Positions 44,593 through 54,247 of a DNA stretch of 64,000 bases are shown in pieces (within the stretch, counting starts at the first letter, position 1; each line of letters opens with the position of its first letter). The position numbers were made by a program, and so were the translations under genes. Origin of the DNA: Zoogloea sp. LCSB751 (GTDB taxonomy: Bacteria; Pseudomonadota; Gammaproteobacteria; Burkholderiales; Rhodocyclaceae); assembly GCF_002028455.1 (NCBI RefSeq), contig NZ_MWUM01000018.1, positions 1 through 64,000 on the forward strand, in the 5' to 3' direction. The notes beneath the pieces were generated by a model that was not told the origin of the DNA, ran no database searches, and worked only from the letters and a program-made list of their open reading frames with translations.

Positions 44593-45927
44593 TTACTGAA
44601 CGGCATCGAGACCACGCCGGCCTGTCGAAACGAGCGCCCGCACGGCCTCGTGAAAGGGCAGCCCGTTTTCCTGGCTGATCTCCATCACCACCATGCGGCA
44701 TTCCCGACCTTCGGCGTCCGACGCCGCTTCTATCCGGACAAGGACCTCGGGACGATGGTCGGTGGCCGCCAAGGCTATAGCGCATTTGCTCCTGGTCTTG
44801 CCGCGTAGTACCTCTTCCACAAAACTGTTGAATTCGGGCAGAAAGGCCGGTTTCACAAAGGCGCCGAAGCGAAAGCGTCCCATCTGCGAGCGCTTGATAC
44901 CAAGCAGAATCGCCCCCGCCAGGTTGATCTGCAGAATGACGCCCTGGGCGTCGAGGGTGAAATAGCCGACCGGCGCGAAATCATAGAGATCCGCGTATTT
45001 CTCGCGCAGGGCATCGGCCTCGTCATAGGCCAGCTGAAGCTCCTCGTTATGCATTTCCAGCTCGATCTGGTGCACCTGAAGTTCGTGCAGCAAACGGGTG
45101 GTGTCCCACTGGGAGTCATCGGCAAAGGGCTGGGTCTGCTTCAGACGCGCCTCCGCACGCTGCCGCAGGGTGGTCGGGTTCGGGCGGGCACGCGGCAGGG
45201 CAAGACTCTCGTTCGTCAGGCTGAACAGCCGTTCATACTCACGCTTCACCACGCGGTAGCACTCACAGACCCGGGCCTCCAGCCCGGCACGATCCAGCAC
45301 CGTGATGTGGCCCCTGCGGTAGTGGATCAACCCAGCGGCCTGGAGCTTGCCGGCCGCCTCGGTGATGCCTTCGCGGCGCACGCCCAGCAGGTTGGATATC
45401 GTCTCCTGCGTGACATCGAGCTCCATGCCGGAACATTGATCGAGGCTCCGGAGCAGCCAGCGGCAGAGCTGCTGATCGACGGAATGGTGCCGGTTGCACA
45501 ACACGCCTTGGGCCATCTCGGTCATCAGCGCCTGGATGTAACACAGCGCCATCCGGCGCAGACTGCCGCCCTGCTCAAGCTCCCACGACATCACGTCGGC
45601 GCGCAGGCGGAAAGCCCCACCCGCCCGCTGCACAACAACCTTGTAGTGACTGGTGTCACCGCCCAATACCAGTGGAATGCCGACGAAGCCGTCGTTACCG
45701 GTCATCGCCAGTTCGACCGACGCCCCATCCTCCGTGGTGGCGATCCGCGAAAAGGTGCAGGTGGTGGGGAAATAGACGAAGCCCAAGTGATCGCCTGACC
45801 TGAAAACCGTCTGTCCGGCAGGCAGGCTTACACACTCGAGATCGTTTTCCAGCCGGGCGCGTTCGTCCGGCAGAAGAGCAGCAAGAATCCTGTTCTGTCG
45901 AGAGCCTTCGCTCATAGTATTGGTCAT
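44593..45927 (-). CDS. Crp/Fnr-type regulator with C-terminal PAS domain
   Basis: A 444-residue protein. Residues 15-130 are a cyclic-nucleotide-binding-like barrel (LPAGQTVFRSGDHLGFVYF). Residues 150-225 are the winged helix, with VTQETISNLLGVRREGITEAAGKL as recognition region. A charged linker and coiled coil (ELQVHQIELEMHNEELQLAYDEADAL, about 290-315) lead to a PAS domain (YADLYDFAPVGYFTLDAQGVI to the end). In ordinary Crp proteins the DNA-binding helix is C-terminal; here a sensor domain follows it. It faces the CheB-CheR-PAS gene, so the two may form one signalling unit. An ATG at 45915 is an alternative start. Confidence 0.83.
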   Translation of the reverse strand: MTNTMSEGSRQNRILAALLPDERARLENDLECVSLPAGQTVFRSGDHLGFVYFPTTCTFSRIATTEDGASVELAMTGNDGFVGIPLVLGGDTSHYKVVVQRAGGAFRLRADVMSWELEQGGSLRRMALCYIQALMTEMAQGVLCNRHHSVDQQLCRWLLRSLDQCSGMELDVTQETISNLLGVRREGITEAAGKLQAAGLIHYRRGHITVLDRAGLEARVCECYRVVKREYERLFSLTNESLALPRARPNPTTLRQRAEARLKQTQPFADDSQWDTTRLLHELQVHQIELEMHNEELQLAYDEADALREKYADLYDFAPVGYFTLDAQGVILQINLAGAILLGIKRSQMGRFRFGAFVKPAFLPEFNSFVEEVLRGKTRSKCAIALAATDHRPEVLVRIEAASDAEGRECRMVVMEISQENGLPFHEAVRALVSTGRRGLDAVQ

Positions 45928-46087
45928 CCCACCCCCTTGTTTAAATCAGTTTTTTCGTTTTTTATATTTTTAGTTCCAATCTCGCTAAAGCAGCATAGAT
46001 CAAAAATATCGTTTACTACGTACGCCAGCCAACATATGACTTTGTCGATTTCAAGCTGCGACCGGCCTCGATGGAGGGGAAAACACC

Positions 46088-48790
<2,703 letters not shown>

Positions 48791-48931
48791 GGCGGACTCC
48801 TGTGGCGCTACGCTGACCGGACCGTAGGCGGAAAGCGCCCGCGAGATCCGAAGGAAAAACGAACCGGCCCCCTTTCGGACTCCCTCGCCCCGGCATCGTT
48901 CGCCCCCACTCGAAAGACGCTCGGGCCGGCG

Positions 48932-49663
48932 TCAGGTCGCCGTCAAGGTGAGCAGGATGTCCGCGTACCACGCGCTATTGAGGCCGAGCATTTCGTCGTC
49001 CTTCAAGTCCCGTGGGCCGACGTCGAACCTTCCTGAATGGACACCCAGCAAGATCCACGGCAGATCCTCCCGTCCGGTATCCGGTCTGGCGATCCGCATG
49101 ACCACCGGCGCACCGCTGCTACCTCGGTGGGTCCGGGCATCGGTCAGGAAATAGCCTTGCCCCTGAAAGCGCAGGCCGAAGGACGAGGCGACGATCCCAT
49201 GACGGACCACCGGAATATGGTGCAGGGTGTCGTGGAAGCCAAGGGGAAAACCGAGGATCAGCAAGGCCGTCCCGACCTCTACCAGCTCGAACTGCCCCAG
49301 CAAATGCCGCGGCGTGAAGGCGCGGTAAAGCGTATAGGGCGGCAGCGCACCGCGTTCGATGGGGATCACCGCCACGTCGATCTTGCCTGCCGTATCCGTC
49401 CCCTGCCGCCAGACGCTACGGCCCGCCTGGTACAGGGGAATGGAAAACCCGGTGGACGCGGCGATGTTGGCCGGGTCGATGTGCAGCTCGATCTCGATCC
49501 GGGTCGGGGCATGACCGGTCGGCTCGTCGTAGAGCACGTGACGGCTGGTCACGAGGAACAGCTGGCCGTCCCGCTCGAAGAAAAAGCCGCTGGCACTGGT
49601 CAAGCGCCGCTGCGGGGAGAACGTGGAAATTCGCGCTGCAGTGAGGAGAAGGGATTCGATCAT
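48932..49663 (-). CDS. Trypsin-like serine protease
   Basis: A 243-residue protein read from ATG 49663 (MIESLLLTAARIST); ATG 49678, five codons earlier, is possible but very close to its GGGG. The chymotrypsin-fold triad can be traced: His in LFLVTSRHVLYDE, Asp in KIDVAVIPIE and Ser in HRGSSGAPVV. There is no signal peptide or PDZ domain, so it is shorter and simpler than DegP. It directly follows a glycine-zipper lipoprotein gene (about 20 bp), so they are probably co-transcribed. Substrate unknown. Confidence 0.7.
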   Translation of the reverse strand: MIESLLLTAARISTFSPQRRLTSASGFFFERDGQLFLVTSRHVLYDEPTGHAPTRIEIELHIDPANIAASTGFSIPLYQAGRSVWRQGTDTAGKIDVAVIPIERGALPPYTLYRAFTPRHLLGQFELVEVGTALLILGFPLGFHDTLHHIPVVRHGIVASSFGLRFQGQGYFLTDARTHRGSSGAPVVMRIARPDTGREDLPWILLGVHSGRFDVGPRDLKDDEMLGLNSAWYADILLTLTAT

Positions 49664-49683
49664 GTCCGCACCCGGCATGTCCC

Positions 49684-49899
49684 CTATTTCTTGATCTCGT
49701 GGCCGATGACGCCACCAACCGCCGCGCCGCCAATCGTTCCAGCCGTGCTGCCACCGGTCAGCACCGCGCCACCGACGGCGCCGATACCGGCCCCCACCGC
49801 GGTGCTCTTGTCCCGCGCCGACATTCCGGAACAGGCACTCAGGCCCAGCAGCAGTGTCGTAGCGACAGCGCAAAGGGTTAGTTTTTGGATGCTTTTCAT
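49684..49899 (-). CDS. Glycine-zipper lipoprotein (OsmB-like)
   Basis: A 71-residue protein with a lipoprotein signal ending in the lipobox LSAC (Cys at residue 23). The mature part is one glycine-zipper hairpin (GAGIGAVGGAVLTGG and GTIGGAAVGGVIGHEIKK), as in OsmB-type outer-membrane stress lipoproteins. Start ATG 49899 has AGGAG upstream. The protease gene follows immediately. Confidence 0.8.
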   Translation of the reverse strand: MKSIQKLTLCAVATTLLLGLSACSGMSARDKSTAVGAGIGAVGGAVLTGGSTAGTIGGAAVGGVIGHEIKK

Positions 49900-50156
49900 G
49901 ATAGGACTCCTCGACAACCTGCAAGGCGGGATATGTCGCACTTTCAAGGAGAGCCCGGCATACCGTTCCGTCGCAGCAAGGAAACCCAGGGGACTCCTTG
50001 GCTCGGATAAATTCAAGCTACGGGACGTCGTAGCGGGAGTCTGTCTGCTGACGTACACAACCGGGAGCTTTCAAGGCATGTTCGATAGCGTACAGACGGC
50101 GCTCCGCGGGTGAGTAGGATCGAAAGATCCTCATTACTCGCCCAAGGAGACATCAA

Positions 50157-50315
50157 ATGTCCATCGGAACCGTACTGCTGATCGTGTTGATCCTGCTGCT
50201 GGTCGGCGCCTTGCCCAGCTGGCCCCATAGCCGGAGCTGGGGTTACTACCCCAGCGGCGGGCTTGGCCTGGTGGTGGTGATCCTGGTGATCCTGCTGCTG
50301 TTGGGCCGCATCTAG
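50157..50315 (+). CDS. Small hydrophobic protein of the DUF3309 type
   Basis: A 52-residue protein behind AAGGAG. Two hydrophobic stretches (TVLLIVLILLLVGALPSW and GGLGLVVVILVILLLLGRI) flank a short polar turn with PHSRSWGYYPSG. This matches the widespread DUF3309 membrane microprotein family of unknown function, often found beside stress genes as here. Confidence 0.75.
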   Translation: MSIGTVLLIVLILLLVGALPSWPHSRSWGYYPSGGLGLVVVILVILLLLGRI

Positions 50316-50472
50316 GATGATTGCTCTCCCATCTGTTGCCGCAGGTCAGCACGCTGACTCACGCAGCCTTTGCCGCACGGTACGCAGCCAGGTCGGCCGT
50401 TCCCGCACCGATGTTGGCCACATCCAGCTGGACAGCCCTCATCCCATATTCCCCATTCGGATATTGCAACGA

Positions 50473-50508
50473 CAGCGGAGCGCCCCGGAAAGACGGGGCA
50501 CTCCGCTG
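50473..50508. terminator. GC-rich hairpin between DUF3309 and SYLF genes
   Basis: A 15-bp stem with one mismatch (CAGCGGAG-C-GCCCCG against CGGGGC-A-CTCCGCTG, 6-base loop). It lies where both convergent transcripts end and may act as a shared terminator, though T runs are poor: TTTTT follows 11 bp later on the plus strand only. Confidence 0.5.
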
Positions 50509-50535
50509 CCGTGATCGGCTTTTTGCTGAACCGGA

Positions 50536-51099
50536 TCAGCGCTTGATTCGGGAGATCTTCGTGCCTTCGATGCTGAGGCTGGCCATCAGGCCCTGCTGAT
50601 CGAAGATGAACGCATAGGCGTCGTCCTTGAGGGTCGAGGTGGACAGATTCTTGGCAGCGCCTTCATTCACCACCACCACGCTGGGACCAACGCCGATTTC
50701 CCAGCCTTGCGACTTGTCCAGGTAGTGCACGGCCTTGTCGCTCATCAGGAAGACCACATAACCATAGGATTCGGCACCCGCCTGCCAGCCCCACGAAGCG
50801 GATACGGTGTTGTAGTAGCCCGCGGTGGTGGAGCCCTTCATCAAGACACCTTCACCGTAGCTGCCGCCAAACACCAGCCCCGCCTTGATGACCTTCGGAA
50901 ACACCAGGATCGCCCGTGCCTTCTTTGAAATGCTCTCGGCAATCGGGTTCGTCTTGTATAGCAACTGCAATGCCTGGGCCGCATCCTTGTTCAGATCCTC
51001 TGCGGTCGCGGCAAAAGCAGGAGCACCGAAGCCCCCAAGGGCGAACGAGGCGGCCGTCACGAGAATGAGCTTGTGAAAATTACGACGTACATTGGTCAT
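50536..51099 (-). CDS. SYLF-domain (YSC84-like) lipid-binding exported protein
   Basis: A 187-residue protein from ATG 51099 (MTNVRRNFHK) with AGGGACAGG upstream. A signal peptide ends at APAFAA. The mature protein is the SYLF/Ysc84 fold: ILVFPKVIKAGLVFGGSYGEGVL, STTAGYYNTVSASWGWQAGAES and the late YAFIFDQQGLMASLSIEGTKI. Bacterial members are periplasmic or outer-membrane lipid binders linked to stress and biofilm traits. Confidence 0.85.
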   Translation of the reverse strand: MTNVRRNFHKLILVTAASFALGGFGAPAFAATAEDLNKDAAQALQLLYKTNPIAESISKKARAILVFPKVIKAGLVFGGSYGEGVLMKGSTTAGYYNTVSASWGWQAGAESYGYVVFLMSDKAVHYLDKSQGWEIGVGPSVVVVNEGAAKNLSTSTLKDDAYAFIFDQQGLMASLSIEGTKISRIKR

Positions 51100-51278
51100 G
51101 TTCCTGTCCCTCACGTTATTCCGTCATCGCCAAAGGACTCCGGAAGTCTTATGGAAAGCGGCGCCTGGTCCAACGGATCAGTCACTGGACACGGCGAGTG
51201 TTCATGCTGCGCCAATCGCCCTGGGGATTCCGTACGCTAACGAACAGAGCAGCAATTCCGGCTGTCATTTGCCGTCAA

Positions 51279-51599
51279 TCAAAGCGCACCCAGCACTCGC
51301 AGACGTTCCCGCAGGGCTTCCACCTCATCCAGCAGTTGTAGGGCCAGCGCCGCGCCGGCCAGGTTGAGTCCGAGATCACGCCGCAGCCGCAGGGCGACCG
51401 TGGCCCGGCGCAAATGCACGCCTGTAAAACGCCAGCGATGAGGCTCTCGCCCCAGCGGAGTCAGCACCCCTTCGTCCACCAGCTCGACGATGCTGTCGGC
51501 GCGTACCGCGCAAGCACGGCAGAGCTCGATCAAGGTCAGCCCGGTCTGCTCTTCGAGGATCGTTACACTGGCTTGGGGCAGCATCTTCTCGTCGTCCAT
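51279..51599 (-). CDS. cbpM: Chaperone modulator CbpM
   Basis: A 106-residue MerR-like protein (LIELCRACAVRADSIVELVDEGVL, then FTGVHLRRATVALRLRRDLGLNLAGAALAL) directly downstream of cbpA with 2 bp between genes. CbpM binds the J-domain of CbpA and inhibits it. The order cbpA-cbpM is conserved. Confidence 0.88.
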   Translation of the reverse strand: MDDEKMLPQASVTILEEQTGLTLIELCRACAVRADSIVELVDEGVLTPLGREPHRWRFTGVHLRRATVALRLRRDLGLNLAGAALALQLLDEVEALRERLRVLGAL

Positions 51600-51601
51600 T
51601 T

Positions 51602-52555
51602 TCAGACTCCAGCTACAGATCGCGGGTCAAAGAATTGGAACTGCTTGGCCATTTCGGTATAGAACGCCCGGGCCGCCTCACTGTCGGCCGGTGGCAGCGC
51701 AATCTGCAGCACTGCATAGAAATCTCCTGGCGTAGAGCCGGGAATACCGCGGCCCTTCAGGCGCAGCTTGCGACCGGCCACCGCGTTAGGCGGAACCTTG
51801 ACCTCGACGGCCCCGCTCGGTGTCGGTACTTCCACTTGCGCCCCCAATGCCGCCTCCCAGGGCGCGACGCGCAGATCGAAATAGACGTCCCGCTGCTCGA
51901 CGCGATAGTGCGGATGCGGCGAGAACTCCACCTCCAGGTAAAGATCCCCGGCCGGCCCTTGCCCCACGCCGGGCATGCCCTGCCCGGCCAGGCGAATGTG
52001 CTGCCCGGCGCGGATGCCACGGGGAATCGACACATTGAGGGTGTGCTTGCGCAGATGCACACGTCCTTGCCCGTCCACTTCGGGCATCTGCAGGACGAGG
52101 CTGCGTGTAGCCCCCGTATAGGCATCCTCCAGGTCGATCTGAACGCGGGCATGGTGATCCTGGCCACGGGCGTGAAAACCACCGCCAGTACGATGCCCGC
52201 CGTGGGCGCGGCGACCGTAGAGCGACGCAAAGAAATCGCTGAAATCACTGTCTTCGGCCTCTCCGGACGGGCCATCCGAAAACTCGAAGCCCGCGCTTCC
52301 GCCCGGCGGTGGCCGAAAGTCCTGGCCGGCTTTCCAGTTGCTCCCCAGTTGATCGTAGGCGGCCCGCTTCTCCAGGTCTTTCAGCACCGCGTAGGCCTCT
52401 CCGAGCTCCTTGAAACGGCTCTCCGCATCGGGCACCTTGCTGACGTCGGGATGATACTTGCGCGCCAGTTGGCGATAGGCACGTTTGATCTCGTCCTGGG
52501 TCGCATCCCGCGCCACCCCCATGATCGCGTAGTAGTCCTTGAATTCCATGATCAC
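51602..52555 (-). CDS. cbpA: Curved DNA-binding protein CbpA (DnaJ-type co-chaperone)
   Basis: A 317-residue class II J-protein. The N-terminal J-domain carries the HPD triad in ARKYHPDVSK. A Gly/Phe-rich linker follows, then the two C-terminal client-binding barrels (VQIDLEDAYTGATRSLVLQMPE; VEVKVPPNAVAGRKLRLKGRGIPG). No zinc fingers are present. It stimulates DnaK and also binds curved DNA in stationary phase. Its ATG at 52555 overlaps the stop of the upstream flavodoxin-like gene (ATGA), pointing to coupled translation; ATG 52549 (MEFKDYY) is the usual family start. Confidence 0.9.
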   Translation of the reverse strand: MIMEFKDYYAIMGVARDATQDEIKRAYRQLARKYHPDVSKVPDAESRFKELGEAYAVLKDLEKRAAYDQLGSNWKAGQDFRPPPGGSAGFEFSDGPSGEAEDSDFSDFFASLYGRRAHGGHRTGGGFHARGQDHHARVQIDLEDAYTGATRSLVLQMPEVDGQGRVHLRKHTLNVSIPRGIRAGQHIRLAGQGMPGVGQGPAGDLYLEVEFSPHPHYRVEQRDVYFDLRVAPWEAALGAQVEVPTPSGAVEVKVPPNAVAGRKLRLKGRGIPGSTPGDFYAVLQIALPPADSEAARAFYTEMAKQFQFFDPRSVAGV

Positions 52556-53205
52556 TTGGCGCGCGGACGCGACTGCCTGGGCTGCACCGCTTGGAGTCTT
52601 CCGGCCCTCAGCGCCTCGACCGCCTTGGCCACCGCGCGTGCCACGTTGCGCACGTCCTCCTGCATGGGCTCGTCCCAGTCCAGGGTGTTGTGGCTATCGG
52701 CGTAGGGCGCGTAATAACCAATGAAACGGTCCAGGCGTGCCAACGGACCAGCATCGATGAAACCCATCCAGTCGAGCCAGTCCGACAGGCCGCGGCGGGA
52801 ATCCTCGATGCCCGCCACATCCCCATGGACCACCACCCCATAGACACGCCCCGCCAGATGCTGTGGATAGTCCCAACCCGCCATCTCCAGTGCCTTTGCC
52901 TTGTCCGCATCCTTGCCCGAGGTGGTCGTCGGGTCCGGGTTGCCGCATCGGCGCACACTGCGCTGCCGGTCCGCCCCCCATTCCGCCGACAGGGACTGAG
53001 CCGGATCTGCGTAATCAGGCCCGGCCATCTGCTGGAAGAGTGACTTGCGCCCCTCCACATAAGCCCGCCAGGCGATCTCCTCCAGCCGCGCCAAGGCTTC
53101 GTCCTCCTCCCTGAAGGCCCGGTCGGCGAAAGAGGCCCGGAAGCGCTCCGAAAATGCCGACCGTTCCAGACGCCCTGGAGCCTGCCCCTCGCGAACACGG
53201 ATCAT
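52552..53205 (-). CDS. Flavodoxin/NADPH-FMN-reductase family protein with its core deleted
   Basis: From ATG 53205 (MIRVREGQAPG) a 217-residue frame is open. Residues 1-78 look like the N-terminal helical extension of a flavodoxin-fold oxidoreductase family of about 350 residues. Residues 86-217 look like the C-terminal part of the same family: NPDPTTTSGKDADKAKALEM, HLAGRVYGVVVHGDVAG and LSDWLDWMGFIDAG. From memory of intact relatives, about 110 residues holding the FMN-phosphate loop and cofactor pocket are absent between them, near residues 78-86, without a frameshift. The product is unlikely to bind flavin. Translation may be kept because it couples to cbpA (ATGA overlap). Confidence 0.6.
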   Translation of the reverse strand: MIRVREGQAPGRLERSAFSERFRASFADRAFREEDEALARLEEIAWRAYVEGRKSLFQQMAGPDYADPAQSLSAEWGADRQRSVRRCGNPDPTTTSGKDADKAKALEMAGWDYPQHLAGRVYGVVVHGDVAGIEDSRRGLSDWLDWMGFIDAGPLARLDRFIGYYAPYADSHNTLDWDEPMQEDVRNVARAVAKAVEALRAGRLQAVQPRQSRPRAK

Positions 53206-53438
53206 GCCGGACTCACCCGCCCGCCCGCTCATCGGCGGACCTGGCATGGGAATGGTTTGTGGGTGGCATGAAGCGTCTCCTCGCAGAATGCAGAACACCG
53301 GGGGCCGACCGTAACAAGGCGGCGACCCGGCCGTCCGTGCGCTAGCGAACACAACGCGGGGCATGCTGGTCCATTTCATCCGTCGGACTCAAGCATGAAG
53401 TCCCTCCCGGTATTTCTCAGAGGGACTCTCGATCTGTC

Positions 53439-53832
53439 TTAAGCATGTAGCGCCGGCATCAACACCTGAATCGATTCGCCGCCATCTGGCGTCACCCAAC
53501 TACCGGCCAGTTCAGCAATCAACTGGTTAGTGCTGGTCAGCGTCACACCAGCACGCTCCATCCGCCGCAAGGCGATGTCGTCGGGGATCCGCCCGCATCG
53601 GCGACAACCTACACCTCGAACCCATCCCCCCCAAGCTCAGCGCCGGATAGACGGTACACACATCGTTGATGACGCCTGCAATGATCAGCCTCTTGCGGCC
53701 GATCGCTTTCACCGCTGCGGCAAAGTTTTCATCCTCCGTCGCATTGACGATGCCGAAGCGCTTGACGCGAGCAGCGAATTCAAGCGGAAGAATTGTCTCC
53801 AGCTCGTTCAGTAAGGGCCCCTGGGCGTATTC
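53439..53832 (-). pseudogene. Isochorismatase-family hydrolase remnant
   Basis: Read on the minus strand from about 53832: EYAQGPLLNELE, AAAVKAIGRKRLIIAGVIND and VCTVYPALS match the middle of cysteine hydrolases of the isochorismatase type, with the nucleophilic Cys in INDVC. At least two frame changes follow near 53600-53625. The C-terminus then resumes as IALRRMERAGVTLTSTNQL and ELAGSWVTPDGG and ends at a normal stop (53439-53441). The first 70-80 residues, with the catalytic Asp, are missing. Confidence 0.7.
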
Positions 53833-53840
53833 CTACATGC

Positions 53841-54218
53841 ATCGAACAGTTTGGCGAGCCTTCCCACCCCTACGATCTGGCAAAGCACGAGTGCATCGGA
53901 TTTCGGGCAGCAAAATCCAATGTGTGGGTGCTGCACAACACCGAGGAATCGCTGGAGGTCGCCGTCGGTGGCCGCTTCCAGCTCAATAGCGTCGGCCTGA
54001 TCCGGCGACTGGCCGCACTCGATCAAGGCATCGCCGTCCTGCCCGCAGAAATCGTGGCAGAAGATGTGGCGCAGGGGCGGTTGCGTCGAGTCCTTCCCGA
54101 TTGGGAGGGCCCCCCCACCCCCGTCTACGCAATGACCGAGACGCGGTTGTTACCGGCCAAGACACAGCGGTTTATTGAATTCCTGAAGGAACGGCTTGGC
54201 GTCCATACTCACGCATGA
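53841..54218 (+). pseudogene. LysR-family regulator remnant (C-terminal effector domain only)
   Basis: About 125 residues: IEQFGEPSHPYDLAKHECIG, GLIRRLAALDQGIAVLPAEI, GRLRRVLPDWEGPPTPVYAM and a normal end. This is the second half of a LysR effector domain. The DNA-binding half is missing. The fragment begins 8 bp from the 5' limit of the isochorismatase remnant, which reads away on the other strand. Confidence 0.7.
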
Positions 54219-54247
54219 AGGTTTCCACAACCACGGTAAGCCGTTAC

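Noticed and set aside
50316..50520. Short open frames after the DUF3309 gene
   Set aside because: No domain and no ribosome site; they overlap the shared hairpin between convergent genes.
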